64,000 nucleotides of DNA from Amycolatopsis sp. CA-128772 (GTDB taxonomy: Bacteria; Actinomycetota; Actinomycetes; Mycobacteriales; Pseudonocardiaceae), in the NCBI RefSeq assembly GCF_002904295.1, contig NZ_PPHG01000092.1, positions 204 through 64,203 of the forward strand, in the 5' to 3' direction. This document shows positions 41,146-51,600 of the stretch, in pieces. Within the stretch, counting starts at the first letter, position 1. Each line of letters begins with the position of its first letter. Position numbers and translations under genes: made by a program. The notes beneath the pieces were generated by a model that was not told the origin of the DNA, ran no database searches, and worked only from the letters and a program-made list of their open reading frames with translations.

Positions 41146-42498
41146 GCGGCCGCCAGGACCCACCGCGCGGACGCCGAAGAAGACGTTGTCCTTGGACAGG
41201 TCGATCTTCGCCGTCAGCGCTGGGCCGACGTCGATCGCGTGCGTCCAGTCCGGTGCGGTCGTTTCGCGCCAGACGACCTCGTAGCTCGCCGCGCCCGGCG
41301 TCGCGGTCCACAGCAGTTCGGAGTCGTTCGTCAGCGCCGCCGTGCGGATCTTCACGCCCTTCGGCGTGCCCGGTGCGGTTGCTAGCGACCACAACGCGGC
41401 GCCGTTCACCCGGGCGACCCGGGCGATGAACGGGAAGTCGCAGAACTCCGGCAGGTCGCCGTACTGGACGCCGTTCTCGACGCGGACGTCCTGGTGCTGG
41501 TGGGCGAAGTCCTCGTTCGGCTCGGTGAACCGCGCCGCCGGGTAGCCCTGCTCCAGGAAGCCGATGTGGTCGCCGCCGCGCAGGTAGCGGTCGCGGCGGT
41601 AGATCACCCGGACCGCCATGCCGGTGGCGTCGTTCTCCGCCACCGACTTGACGAACCTCGCCAGCTGCCGCGGCGGGGAGTCGTTCTCGCCGCCGATGCT
41701 GCGGCGCAGGTTCGCCTCGGCCGGCGTTTCCGCCGTCGGAACGCCTTCGGCGAACAGCCGGATCGTGAACGGGTCGCGCGTGCCGTCGTCGGCCCGGCTC
41801 GAGCCGACGATGTCGTCGGTGAACATCGCCTGGACGTCGGTGCCGGCCGCCTTGAACTGCTGCGCCATGAACCGCGAGCCGTACAGCCCCTGCTCCTCGC
41901 CGGCGACGGCCGCGAAGACGATGGTGGCGGCCGGCTGCCGGGTCGAGAGCACCCGCGCGAGTTCCAGGGCGACCGCGACGCCCGAAGCGTCGTCGTCCGC
42001 GCCCGGCGCGTCACCGGTGAAGTCCATGACGTCGGAGCGGCGCGAGTCGTAGTGGCCCGAAACGACGTACACGCGGCCGGGATCGGTGGAGCCGTGCAGC
42101 GTCGCGACGACGTTGGTGATCGTCGTCGGCACCGGGATCCGGTCGGCGGGCGGCTGGACGTACGACTGCAGCGCCACGCTCAGCCGGCCGCCGGACGCCG
42201 CGGCGATCCGCTGGAACTGCGCGAAGAGCCAGTCACGCGCGGCGCCGATGCCGCGGGCCGGGTCGTCCTGGGCGGACAGCGTGTGCCGGGTGCCGAAGGC
42301 AGCCAGCCGCCGGACGGTCGCTTCGATCCGCCGTTCGTCGACCTGGCGGAGCAGGGCCCGCAGCTCTTGGTCCGGCCGCTGCGGGCGGACGGGGCCGCCG
42401 GGCCCGCGGTCGCCGAGTCCGGCGGCACCGGCCGGGGCGGCGGCGGCCACCAGGCCGAGGGCGGCCGAGGCGGTGAGGAACGCTCGTCGAGAGGTCAC
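41110..42498 (-). CDS. Secreted M28-family zinc aminopeptidase with C-terminal Fn3-like domain
   Basis: 462 residues. Twin-arginine signal TSRRAFLTASAALGLVAAA with AGA cleavage region. Metal and catalytic residues are visible: VSGHYDSRR (His), GADDDASG (Asp), AGEEQGLYG (Glu pair), TDDIVG, and FAHQHQD (His). Residues from about 375 (VKIRTAALTNDSELLWT) resemble a fibronectin type III domain. Probably exported folded. Its last 12 codons are duplicated upstream of the IS remnant, but the reading frame and stop are intact. Confidence 0.9.
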   Translation of the reverse strand: MTSRRAFLTASAALGLVAAAAPAGAAGLGDRGPGGPVRPQRPDQELRALLRQVDERRIEATVRRLAAFGTRHTLSAQDDPARGIGAARDWLFAQFQRIAAASGGRLSVALQSYVQPPADRIPVPTTITNVVATLHGSTDPGRVYVVSGHYDSRRSDVMDFTGDAPGADDDASGVAVALELARVLSTRQPAATIVFAAVAGEEQGLYGSRFMAQQFKAAGTDVQAMFTDDIVGSSRADDGTRDPFTIRLFAEGVPTAETPAEANLRRSIGGENDSPPRQLARFVKSVAENDATGMAVRVIYRRDRYLRGGDHIGFLEQGYPAARFTEPNEDFAHQHQDVRVENGVQYGDLPEFCDFPFIARVARVNGAALWSLATAPGTPKGVKIRTAALTNDSELLWTATPGAASYEVVWRETTAPDWTHAIDVGPALTAKIDLSKDNVFFGVRAVGPGGRRSPAAFPAPVS

Positions 42499-42538
42499 GG
42501 TGGGGTTCTTACGCCCCGCTCGCCGCGGCCGGTACCGC

Positions 42539-43258
42539 CTACTTGGTGAGCCGCTTGCCGTTGGCGTCGTAGGCGATCAACGGCGTCAGCACGGCGGCGT
42601 CCGGTACCTCGGCGGGGTCGAACCAGAAGATGACGACGGTCGGGTCCGCGGTCCAGGTCGCCAGGCGCGCTTCGACGGTCTTGCCGTGCACGGTCGTCGT
42701 GATCCGCGCCGCCGGGCCGGCGAAGTAGCCGAAGACCGGGATGAGCTGCTCGTGGACGACCTCGCCGCCGTCGGTGGCGTGGAAGCCGAACGAGACGTCG
42801 GAACCGCGGGTCTCGTTCGTCGCCAGCAGCGCCTGCAGCGAGTCCCCGGTCCGGAACCCGGCCACCAGGCCGAACCGGACCTTGGGCAGCTGCGGAACGT
42901 CGAGGGCCCGCGCGAAGAAGACGATCTCGCCGGCGGGGGTCCGGATCCCGGTGCCCACGACGGCCCCGAGCGGCTGCTCTTCGGGCGGCCGGCTGGTCGT
43001 CGGCGGCGGCGCCGGCGTCACCGACACGGGCGCGGGCGGCTGCGCGACCGGCGCGGGCGGCGGCTGCCGCAGCTGGACGGCGAACACGATGACGAGCACG
43101 ACGGCGGCCGCGGCGGCGATCCCGGCGGTGCCGGTCAGCACGCGGCGGCGACGCCGGAGGCGCGTGCCGTCGCGCATGATCCGGGCCAGGTCCGGTTCGG
43201 CGAAGGGCTGGTCGGGCGGCTGCCGGAGGGCCGCGCGGAAGTCGCCGAGGTCGTTCAC
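42539..43258 (-). CDS. Membrane-anchored partner of ECF sigma factor (putative anti-sigma)
   Basis: 239 residues. A short cytoplasmic part, an RRRRRV stop-transfer-like cluster, one membrane helix at about 40-62, a Pro-rich linker, and an extracytoplasmic domain. The start overlaps the sigma factor stop by four bases (GTGA), the classical arrangement for a sigma/anti-sigma pair. The zinc-binding HXXXCXXC motif is absent, so it is not a ZAS-type anti-sigma factor; regulation of the sigma factor is inferred from position. Confidence 0.65.
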   Translation of the reverse strand: MNDLGDFRAALRQPPDQPFAEPDLARIMRDGTRLRRRRRVLTGTAGIAAAAAVVLVIVFAVQLRQPPPAPVAQPPAPVSVTPAPPPTTSRPPEEQPLGAVVGTGIRTPAGEIVFFARALDVPQLPKVRFGLVAGFRTGDSLQALLATNETRGSDVSFGFHATDGGEVVHEQLIPVFGYFAGPAARITTTVHGKTVEARLATWTADPTVVIFWFDPAEVPDAAVLTPLIAYDANGKRLTK

Positions 43259-43767
43259 CGCCCGCTCCCCCCGATCAGCGTGTCTTCGGGATCGGCCGCC
43301 TCGACCCGCAGCTTGGCCAGCGCCCGCGAGTTCGTGCTCTTCACGGTACCCAGCGAAACGCCGAGCTCACGGGCCACCTCGGCTTCCGGCAGGTCGAAGA
43401 AGTGGCGCAGCACGACGACAGCGCGTTCGCGGGCGGTGAGCGTCTTGAGGACGGCGGTCAGCCAGGCGCGCTGGGTGACGGTCCGGTCGACGTCGAGGCG
43501 GTCCGGCCGCTCGGGCACGACCTCGGTGGCGTACTCCCGGAACGGCCGCCGCCAGCCGTCGATGACGTGGTTGACCAGGACGGTCCGGGCGTAGCCGTAG
43601 GCGTCCTTGTGCCGGACCCGCGACCAGGCGGCGTAGGTGCGGGTGAAGGCGGTCTGGGCGGCGTCCTCCGCCTGGTGGCGGTCGCCGGTGAGCAGGAAGG
43701 CGGCCTGCGTGAGCCGCGCCGACGACGCACGGACGAACTCCGCGAATTCCTCGTCGCCACGCGCCAC
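43255..43767 (-). CDS. ECF sigma factor, SigE-like family
   Basis: 170 residues. Region 2 includes LTGDRHQAEDAAQTAFTRTYAAW, and region 4 includes LTARERAVVVLRHFFDLPEAEVARELGVSLGTVKS with the helix-turn-helix. This is the short SigE-type ECF group common in streptomycetes and Pseudonocardiaceae. GTG start with GAGGTGA upstream. Regulated, by inference, by the coupled membrane protein downstream. Confidence 0.88.
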   Translation of the reverse strand: MARGDEEFAEFVRASSARLTQAAFLLTGDRHQAEDAAQTAFTRTYAAWSRVRHKDAYGYARTVLVNHVIDGWRRPFREYATEVVPERPDRLDVDRTVTQRAWLTAVLKTLTARERAVVVLRHFFDLPEAEVARELGVSLGTVKSTNSRALAKLRVEAADPEDTLIGGSGR

Positions 43768-43905
43768 GCGTCACCTCACTTCGTCCTCATCCAGCGACGG
43801 CCGGCACGCCGAAAGGTTGCTTTCCGATCTCCGTGGCGCACGCCGGCCGAAAACGTTGCGTAACCGCAATCCCGCGTTCCGTTACCGAGCGCTAGATTGT
43901 CATGC

Positions 43906-44502
43906 GTGCGCTCCATGGGGGAAATCTTCGCCGCCGCATGCCTGCTGACCTGCGTCACAGCGTGTTCGGGCGGTTCCACGACGGCGGCGCCGGCGACCAC
44001 GTCGGCGCCGCCGTCATCCACTTCGGCTTCACCGAAGCCGACGCCGACCCCGACTCCGACTACGCCGAAGTTCGCGCCGGTGGTGTCCCCGGCCAAGGTG
44101 ACGGCGGCCTGCCCGTTCCTGGGCGGCTCGGAGGTCCGCGAACTCACCGGCCGGCCGGGTGAGAGCGGCGAGGGCAAGGAAGGCGAGTCCGAGGCGGTGA
44201 ACCCGGGCACGGCCTACCACTGCGGCTACGGGCTGAACGGCGAGCTGGTGGTGGTCGCGATCCCGGGCACCCAGAGCCCGTCGGCGACGATCGGCCGGCT
44301 CAACAAGGACTGCAAGGAGTCGGCGAAACCGATCCCGGGCGCCGGCGAGTACGCGAGCCACTGCAAGTTCCCGGACGGCGAAGAGATGGTCGCGATCGGG
44401 AAGCGGGGGCACGGCCAGAGCCGGTTCGCGCAGTTCTACACGCCGACCAACCGGGAGGACGTGTACGTCTCGGTGGCGAAGCTGCTCGGCGACCGGCTCT
44501 AG
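43906..44502 (+). CDS. Lipoprotein, DUF3558-like
   Basis: About 198 residues. The signal peptide ends with a lipobox-like VTAC near residue 20, followed by a Thr/Pro/Ser linker (to about 57) and a globular domain with the Cys-containing segments AACPFLGGSEVREL and AYHCGYG. This matches the layout of DUF3558 lipoproteins. Start is uncertain between TTG 43897, GTG 43906 and ATG 43915. Divergent from the sigma factor gene. The following 99 bases to 44601 hold no supported feature. Confidence 0.65.
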   Translation: MRSMGEIFAAACLLTCVTACSGGSTTAAPATTSAPPSSTSASPKPTPTPTPTTPKFAPVVSPAKVTAACPFLGGSEVRELTGRPGESGEGKEGESEAVNPGTAYHCGYGLNGELVVVAIPGTQSPSATIGRLNKDCKESAKPIPGAGEYASHCKFPDGEEMVAIGKRGHGQSRFAQFYTPTNREDVYVSVAKLLGDRL

Positions 44503-44601
44503 GGCCGCTGCGCGCCGGGTGGTGGCTCCGGCGAACTCGAGTCCGGCGATCCCGGAGAACTTGCCGAAGCCCTCGTAGTCCTGGTCGATGAGCGCCGGGG
44601 C

Positions 44602-45228
44602 TCACTCCGAGAAGTCACCCGAAGGCGCGCCCCAGCCGGAAGCCTCGCCGCCGCGGTTCTCCGCGATCGCCCTCCGGCGCGCGTTCTCCGTCCGGACCCG
44701 CTCCGCCTCCGCCTGGATGTACTCCTCGTCGTACCGCTGGAACACCCGGGCCGGGTTGCCCGCCACCAGTGTCCTGGGCGGGACGTCCTTCGCCACCACC
44801 GAGTTCGGCTGGACCGTGGCGAAGTCGCCGATCGTCACGCCGGCCATGATCACCACCAGGCCGCCGATGAAGCAGCCCTTGCCGATCTTGACCGGCTTGC
44901 GCTCGATCAGGTCGCTGCCCGAATGGTTCTGCAGCGTCATGTTCGCGAGCCAGCTCGAGTGCGTGAAGATCAGCGTGTTCAACCCGATGCTGGTGTGCTC
45001 GCCGATCTCCAGGCCGCCGCTCGCGTCCAGGGCCGCTCCTTCGCCCACCCAGCAGTGGTCGCCCATCCTCAGGTTTTCCGGGCTGATGATCTTCACGCGT
45101 TCGCGCACGCGGCACGTCGACGGCAAGCCGTAAAAAGCAGCTCGCTCGGCGTCGTTCATGTACTGCGAGACGAGCTCGGTCAGGATCTGCGGACGCAGCC
45201 GGTGGCTGCGCTCGTCATCGAAGAACAT
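44602..45228 (-). CDS. Hexapeptide-repeat O-acetyltransferase (maltose/galactoside acetyltransferase type)
   Basis: 208 residues. C-terminal left-handed beta-helix with IGLNTLIFTHSSW carrying the catalytic His region, IGKGCFIGGLVVIMAGVTIG and the closing VPPRTLVAGNPARV typical of LacA/NodL acetyltransferases. Start at ATG 45228 (GGAAG upstream) overlaps the GT4 stop by 14 bases; an ATG at 45252 is an alternative. It is the last gene of a four-gene sugar operon and probably O-acetylates a surface glycan sugar. Confidence 0.8.
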   Translation of the reverse strand: MFFDDERSHRLRPQILTELVSQYMNDAERAAFYGLPSTCRVRERVKIISPENLRMGDHCWVGEGAALDASGGLEIGEHTSIGLNTLIFTHSSWLANMTLQNHSGSDLIERKPVKIGKGCFIGGLVVIMAGVTIGDFATVQPNSVVAKDVPPRTLVAGNPARVFQRYDEEYIQAEAERVRTENARRRAIAENRGGEASGWGAPSGDFSE

Positions 45229-46447
45229 CGGCTTCCGACACCAGCTTCTCAAAAGTACGGAGGTGCTCCTCCGCGACGACGTCGAGGCCGAAGTTCGACC
45301 GCACCAGCTCGCTCTCGCGCTGGGCGATCAGCGCCCGCCGCGACGGGTCGTCGAGCAGCTCGATCACCGTGCGGGCCACGGCTTCCGCGTCGTCCGGGCG
45401 CACCAGCAGCACGTTCTCGCCGTTGCGCAGCTCGATGCCGGGGTAGTTGTCCTCGGTGACCGACGCGATCGTCGCCGTGCCGGAGAGCATCGCCTCCAGG
45501 GACGCCGTTCCGCAGCCGCCGTTGAGGTCGTGCGTGACGATGTCCGCCGCCGCGAAGTACGCCGGGACGTCCTCCTTCGGCACCGCGCCCGTCACGATCA
45601 GCGCGTCCGACACCCCCAGTTCCGCCGCCCGCTTCAGGAACGCGTCGTGGTACACGCGGCCGACGACGACCACCCGGACCCCGGGGTGCTTGTCCAAAAT
45701 GGACGGCAGGGCCTCGATCAGCGGCAGCCGGTTGCGCAGCGGGATGACGTGGCCGAGGGACACGATCAGCGGGGCGTCGCCGATTTCGTGCTCCGCGCGG
45801 ACGTCCTTCGTCACCGGCTTCGCGAAGTGACCGGTGTCGACGGCGATCGGGAAGTACTCCGAATTCGCGTCGCTGGTGCCGTAACGGTCGACGCAGTAGT
45901 CGACGCCCAGCTTGTCCAAAATGACGTACTTCGGCTTGAGGTACGCCAGGATCGGCCGCACGAGCACCGCGTCGAGCAGCCGGAACACGCCGCCGTACAG
46001 CTTGTTGTCGCTGATCAGCAGGGTGTGGATGGTCAGCAGCGCCGGCACGCCGTGGCGCCGAGCCCAGATGCCGGCCAGCCACGACAGGTCGAAGAACTGG
46101 CCGTGCAGGTGGATCGCGTCCGGCTTGAACTCGTCGAGCAGCTTCCACAGCCGCCGCCAGTTGCCCGGCCGCAGCGACGCGAAGCTCATGTCGAAGTCGA
46201 TCGACAGGCCGATCTGCGGCATCTTCACCGCGGGGAGGCGCACGACGCGGTAGCCGTCGCGCTCCTCCTCCGCCGGGGCCTGCTCGTACGCCGCCGTGAC
46301 CGCGAGAACCTCGTGCCCGGCCGCGGCGAACTGCGCCGCCAGCGAGGCCGCCATGTGCGCGCTGCCGCCCACCCGCGGCGGGAAGAAGTTGTTCACCACC
46401 GCGATGCGCATCGCACGCCCCGAGGCCGGCCCCGCCGACGCACTCAC
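45215..46447 (-). CDS. GT4-family glycosyltransferase
   Basis: 410 residues, GT-B fold. N-terminal MRIAVVNNFFPPRVGGSAHM, DAIHLHGQFFDL, and the C-terminal donor domain with IVSLGHVIPLRNRLPLI and GGCGTASLEAMLSGTATIAS. The EX7E-type region is replaced by the GTASLEAM segment with E. Start GTG 46447 is coupled to the epimerase stop; a second candidate is the ATG 12 codons in. Donor and acceptor are unknown; the neighbours suggest a dedicated amino- or epimerised sugar. Confidence 0.83.
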   Translation of the reverse strand: MSASAGPASGRAMRIAVVNNFFPPRVGGSAHMAASLAAQFAAAGHEVLAVTAAYEQAPAEEERDGYRVVRLPAVKMPQIGLSIDFDMSFASLRPGNWRRLWKLLDEFKPDAIHLHGQFFDLSWLAGIWARRHGVPALLTIHTLLISDNKLYGGVFRLLDAVLVRPILAYLKPKYVILDKLGVDYCVDRYGTSDANSEYFPIAVDTGHFAKPVTKDVRAEHEIGDAPLIVSLGHVIPLRNRLPLIEALPSILDKHPGVRVVVVGRVYHDAFLKRAAELGVSDALIVTGAVPKEDVPAYFAAADIVTHDLNGGCGTASLEAMLSGTATIASVTEDNYPGIELRNGENVLLVRPDDAEAVARTVIELLDDPSRRALIAQRESELVRSNFGLDVVAEEHLRTFEKLVSEADVLR

Positions 46448-47373
46448 TCCGTTTCCTTGACCAGATCCCGCATGCCGTCCTCGACGGTGATCCGCGGCTC
46501 CCAGCCCAGCACGTCACGCGCCCGGCTGATGTCGGCCGCGCGCCGCGAAACCAGCACGTCACGCTCGTTGAACAGCGGCTCGACGTCGACGCCGACCGCC
46601 TCGATGAGGATCTTGGCCAGCGCCGCGATCGACGTGTCGATGCCGGTGCCGATGTTGATCGGCACGTTCGCCTTCTCCGACTCCAGCGCCGCGACGACGG
46701 CGTGCGCCAGGTCGGTGACGTGCACGAAGTCCATCGACTGGTCGCCGCGGCCGTCGATGATCGGCGGCTGGCCGGCGCGCAGGCGCTGGATGAAGTGGTT
46801 GATCACCGAGGTGTAGTACGCCTCGATCTTCTGGCCCGGGCCGTACACGTTGAAGAACCGCAACGCGTTCCAGGACAGGCCCTTCTGCCGCTCGTAGAAG
46901 CCGAGCAGGTCCTCGCCGGCGCGCTTCGAGATGCAGTACGGCGTCAGCGGGCGCAGCTCGTCGTCCTCGTGCATCGGCAGCCGCTTCGGGTCGCCGTAGA
47001 CCGACGCCGTCGAGGCGAACACCAGCCGCTCGACGCCCTCGTCGGCGGCCGCGGCGAACACGTTGTGGTTGCCGATCATGTTGATGTCGATCGACTCGTG
47101 CGGGTCGGCGATCGACTTGTTGATCGACACCGTCGCGAAGTGGATGACGTGCGTGCAGCCGCGCATCGCCTCGCGCACCGCGCCGCCGTACCGGACGTCC
47201 TTCTCGACCAGCTCGACCTTGCCGGTCGCCACGAACTCGTTGACGCGCGCGCGGTCGCCGCGGGTCATGTTGTCGAAGATCCGGACCGTGTAGCCGCCCT
47301 CGATGAGGAGCGGGATCACGTGCGCGGCGATGAACCCGCCACCCCCGGTGAAGAGCACCTTCTTGTCGGACAC
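46444..47373 (-). CDS. NAD-dependent sugar epimerase/dehydratase (extended SDR)
   Basis: 309 residues. Cofactor motif VLFTGGGGFIAAHV, the catalytic YCISKRAGE (YX3K), Ser/Thr in FASTASVYGD and the substrate-binding FFNVYGPGQ. Best read as a UDP-glucose 4-epimerase-like enzyme. Start GTG 47373 with GAGGAGA upstream. The aminotransferase is 23 bases upstream and the GT4 gene overlaps its stop, so they share a transcript. 4-Epimerase and 4,6-dehydratase cannot be strictly separated here. Confidence 0.82.
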   Translation of the reverse strand: MSDKKVLFTGGGGFIAAHVIPLLIEGGYTVRIFDNMTRGDRARVNEFVATGKVELVEKDVRYGGAVREAMRGCTHVIHFATVSINKSIADPHESIDINMIGNHNVFAAAADEGVERLVFASTASVYGDPKRLPMHEDDELRPLTPYCISKRAGEDLLGFYERQKGLSWNALRFFNVYGPGQKIEAYYTSVINHFIQRLRAGQPPIIDGRGDQSMDFVHVTDLAHAVVAALESEKANVPINIGTGIDTSIAALAKILIEAVGVDVEPLFNERDVLVSRRAADISRARDVLGWEPRITVEDGMRDLVKETE

Positions 47374-47396
47374 CAATTTCTCCTCGGTCGGCGGCT

Positions 47397-48530
47397 TCAG
47401 GACAGGGACTGCACGGCTTCGCGCACGACCTCGCCGACGCGGGTGACTTCCGCGTCGGTGAGGTTGGCGTGCATCGGGATGGCGAGCTGACGCGCGAACG
47501 CGTCGGCCGAGACGGGCAGCGGGGCCTGAGGCCCGTAGATCGGCTGCAGGTGCGAGGCGTAGGTGCCGAAGTTGCACTGGACGCCCTGGGAGCGGATCCG
47601 CAGGGCGAGCGTGTCGCGGCTGACCTCGGGCGCCACCGTGAGCAGGTACGCCTGCCACGGGTGCTCGCGGTCGGGCAGCTCCACCGGGATCGTCAACGCC
47701 TCGACGTCGGCGAACGCCTCGTGGTAGCGCTTGGCGATCGAGCGGCGGGCGGCGAGGAGGTCCGGGAGGCGGTCGAGCTGGACGTTCATGATCGCGGCCT
47801 GGACGTCCGACATGCGGAAGTTGTAGCCGAGCTCGTGGAACTCCGGGATGGGCAGCGTGTCCGAGCCTTCGCGGCTGATCGCCGGCTCGATGCCGTAGGT
47901 GTGCAGCTTGCGGGCGTGCGCGATGAGGTCCTCGCGGTCGGAGACCAGCGCGCCGCCCTCGCCCGCGGTGATGCCCTTGCGGCCGTGGAAGGAGAACGCG
48001 GCGAGGTCGGCGAGGCTGCCGGCCGGGCGCGTCTTGTACGTCGCGCCGGCGGCGCAGGCGGCGTCCTCGAACAGCCAGAGACCGTGCTTGTCGGCGATCG
48101 CGCGGTATTCGTCGAAGTCACCGGGCTGGCCGGCGACGTCGACGGCGAGGATGCCGACCGTCCGCGGGGTGACCAGCGCTTCGACGTGCACCGGGTCCGC
48201 GCTGAAGACGTCCGGGCGGATGTCGGCGAACACCGGCTTCGCGCCCGCCTGCACGACCGCGTGGCCGGTGGCGGGGAACGTGTAGTCGCCGACGATCACC
48301 TCGTCGCCCGGCCGGACGCCGAGGACCTTGAGCCCGAGGAAGAGGGCCGAGCCGCAGTTCGCCGTCGTCAACGCGTGCGCTGTACCGGTGACCTGGGCGA
48401 ACCGTTCTTCGAAGCGCCGGCACGCCGGTCCGGCACCGGCCAGCCAGCCGGAGCGGAAGACCTCCGCGACGGCAGCGAGTTCCTCTTCACCGACGGTCGG
48501 CTGACCGAGGGCGATGCTGTCTGACGACAT
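47397..48530 (-). CDS. DegT/DnrJ/EryC1 sugar aminotransferase
   Basis: 377 residues. PLP fold type I; GSALFLGLKVLGV at the cofactor site, FEDAACAAGATY with the ring Asp, and the Lys of FHGRKGITAGEGG. Start ATG 48530 with GGGAGAGG upstream; divergent from the SARP gene with 126 bases between. It heads the operon aminotransferase-epimerase-GT4-acetyltransferase, suggesting synthesis and transfer of an amino sugar. It is only distantly similar to the aminotransferase at 38666. Confidence 0.85.
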   Translation of the reverse strand: MSSDSIALGQPTVGEEELAAVAEVFRSGWLAGAGPACRRFEERFAQVTGTAHALTTANCGSALFLGLKVLGVRPGDEVIVGDYTFPATGHAVVQAGAKPVFADIRPDVFSADPVHVEALVTPRTVGILAVDVAGQPGDFDEYRAIADKHGLWLFEDAACAAGATYKTRPAGSLADLAAFSFHGRKGITAGEGGALVSDREDLIAHARKLHTYGIEPAISREGSDTLPIPEFHELGYNFRMSDVQAAIMNVQLDRLPDLLAARRSIAKRYHEAFADVEALTIPVELPDREHPWQAYLLTVAPEVSRDTLALRIRSQGVQCNFGTYASHLQPIYGPQAPLPVSADAFARQLAIPMHANLTDAEVTRVGEVVREAVQSLS

Positions 48531-48656
48531 ACCTCTCCCATTGCGTGGGGACCCGGCGAAGTGTATAGACGCACGCTCAGCTGATTCACAGCCCCACGCC
48601 CAAGTCCCCTTCGGAGGGACGCCCGCCGCCGGTCGGAGACGCCCTACGCTGGGCGC

Positions 48657-51600
48657 ATGCGATTCGGGGTGCTGGGGGCCGTCGCCGCGTGGCGCCCGGA
48701 CGGCACGCAGGTGGCGGTGGGCGGCCCGCGGTCGCGGATGCTGCTGGCGCTGCTCGCACTGGAGGCCGGCCGGTTCGTCCCCGCCGAGCGGCTGATCGAC
48801 GGCATGTACGGCGAACACCCGCCGGACGGCGCGGCCAACGCCCTCCAGTCGCAGGTGTCACGGCTGCGGACGGCGCTCAAGGAGCTTGCCCCGGTCGAGT
48901 TCACCGCGGCCGGGTACCGGCTGGCCGTCGCACCGGACGAAGTGGACGTTCACTGCTTCGAACGTCTCGCGCGCGAAGGCCGCGCCCTGCTGAAGAACGG
49001 CGAACACGCGCGAGCCGCGGCGGTGCTGGGCGAGGCGCTGGCGTTGTGGCGCGGGCCCGCGTTCAGCGACCTGGCGGACGCGCCGTTCGCCGCCGCGCAG
49101 ACCGCGCGGCTGGACGAGCTGCGGGCGGACGCGGCCGACGACCACGTCGAGGCCCGGCTGCCGCTGGGCCAGGCCGAGGACCTGCTCGCCGGCCTGCGGG
49201 AGACCGTCGCCGCGCACCCGCTGCGGGAACGGCCGCGCGCGCAGCTGGTGCGCGCGCTGGCCACCGCCGGACGGCCCGCCGACGCCCTCGCCGCGTTCGA
49301 GGGCGCCCGCCGCACGCTGGCCGACGAGCTCGGCGCCGACCCCGGCCCCGAACTCGCCGAAGCCCACCTCGCGGTGCTTCGCGGCGAAACCGAGAAGCCG
49401 GTGCTGCCGGCGTTGCCCGCCCAGCTGACCAGCTTCGTCGGCCGTGGCGACGAACTGCGGCAGGTCGCCGGGCTGCTGGACCGCAGCCGGCTCGTCACGT
49501 TGACCGGGCCGGGTGGCACCGGCAAGACCCGGCTGGCCGTCGAGGTGGCCGCGGCCCAGGCCGGCCCGGTGGCGTTCGCCGAACTCGCCCCGCACGACGG
49601 CACCGGCGTCGCCCAAGGGGTGCTGAGCGCGCTCGGCCTGCGCGAGAGCTCGCGCGGCGGCCCGCAGGACCCGGCGGAACGGCTGATCGCGGCCCTGCGG
49701 GAACGCTCCACGCTGCTGGTGCTCGACAACTGCGAGCACGTCGTCGACGTCGCGGCCCGGCTGGTCGCGCGGCTGCTCGCCGGGTGCCCCGGACTGCGGG
49801 TGCTGGCCACCAGCCGCGAGCCGCTCGGGATCACCGGCGAGCAGCTGGCGCCGGTGCCGCGGCTGGCCGTCCCGCCGCCCGGGACGCCGGCCGCGCGGGC
49901 CCGGGAGTTCGCCGCTGTCCGGCTGTTCGCCGACCGCGCGGCCGCGAGCGACCCGGCGTTCGTCGTCGACGACACCACGATCGGCGACGTCCAGCACATC
50001 TGCGCCGCCCTGGACGGCCTCCCGCTGGCCCTGGAGCTGGCCGCGGCCCGCGTCCGGGCCCTGGCGCCCGGCGAGATCGCCGCGCGGCTCGACGACCGGT
50101 TCCGGCTGCTGGCGCGCGGCAGCCGGACGGCCGAGGCGCGGCACCGCTCGCTGCGCGGCGTCGTCGAGTGGAGCTGGAACCTGCTGACCGATGCGGAACG
50201 CGAGCTCGCGCGCCGGCTGACGGTGTTCGCGGGTGGCGCGACCGCCGCGGCCGCCGCCGAGGTCTGCGGCGCGGACGTCGACCTGCTGCCGGAGCTCGCC
50301 GACAAGAGCCTGGTGGAGGCCGTCGGCGGGCGGTTCCGGATGCTGGAGACGATCCGCGCGTTCGGCGGCGAGAAGCTGGCCGAAGCGGGCGAGGCCGAGG
50401 CGGTCCACCGCGCGCACGCCGAGTACTTCCTGCGCTTCGCCGGGGAAGCCGACCCGATGCTGCGGACCGCGGACCAGCTCACCTGGCTCGCGCGGCTCGA
50501 CGCCGACTACGACAACATCCTGGCCGCCCTGCGCTGGGCGACCGGACACGACGTCGCGCTCGCCCTGCGGCTCGTCCCGCTGCTGGCGATGTACTGGTGG
50601 ATGCGCGGACGGCGGTTCGAGGGCGCCGGGCTGTCGCGGGCCGTGGTCGCGCGGTGCTCGCCGGAGCTGCGCGAGGAGTACGTCGAAGAGTTCCTGGTGT
50701 GCGTGCTCGGCGCGCTGGCCGGGCCGCCGCACGAGTCGCTGGAGCAGTACCTGCCGCTGGTCCGGCGGTATGCGACGGACGGTTCGTGGGCGCCGCGGAG
50801 CCCGATGCTGGTGATGCTGCTGGGTGTCGTGGCCGGGCCACCGGGCCACGACGACGAGCTGCTCGGCCGCGGGGAGAGCCTGCTGGCCACTGGCGACGCC
50901 TGGAGCTGGGCGCTGCTGCCGATGGGCATGGGACTGCGTTCGATGATGTCGGGTGACCTGGCCGGGGCCGAGGAGGGGCTGCGCGAGGGCGCGGCGCAGT
51001 TCCGGGCCCTCGGCGAGCGCTGGGGCCTGTCGATGGCCCTGGACCACCTGTCGCAGCTGCTGACCTGGCGCGGCGAGCACGAGGCCGCGCTGCCGATGAT
51101 GGACGAGGCCCTCGGCCTGATGCACGAGATCGGCGCGACCGACGACGCCGCGGATCTGATCTGCCGCCGGGCCTGGACGCGGCTGCTGTCGGGCGACCGG
51201 GCCGGCGCCCGCGCGGACTACGAGCTGGCGGCGGCGACGGCCCGCCGCTCGGGCATGCCGGAGTCCCGCGCCACGGCGTACCTCGGGCTGGCGAACCTGT
51301 CGCGGTTTTCCGGCGACCTGACGGCGGCCCGGGAGCTGTGCGAGCGCGCGCTGGCGGAGTGCGCGGGCGGCTCGTTCGCCGCGGAGACGGTCCGCGCCGC
51401 GGCGATGATCTCGCTCGGCTGGCTGGAACTGGCGGAAGGCCGTCCGGCGGCGGCCGCCGCGTTGCACCGCGAGGCGTTGCTGGTGGGACGGCGGCGCAAC
51501 GCGGGTGACGTCATGGCGTTCGCGCTGGAGGGCCTGGCGGGCGTGGCCGGCCCGGAGCAGGCGGCGGTGCTGCTGGGCGCGGCAGCCGCGGTCCGGGGCA

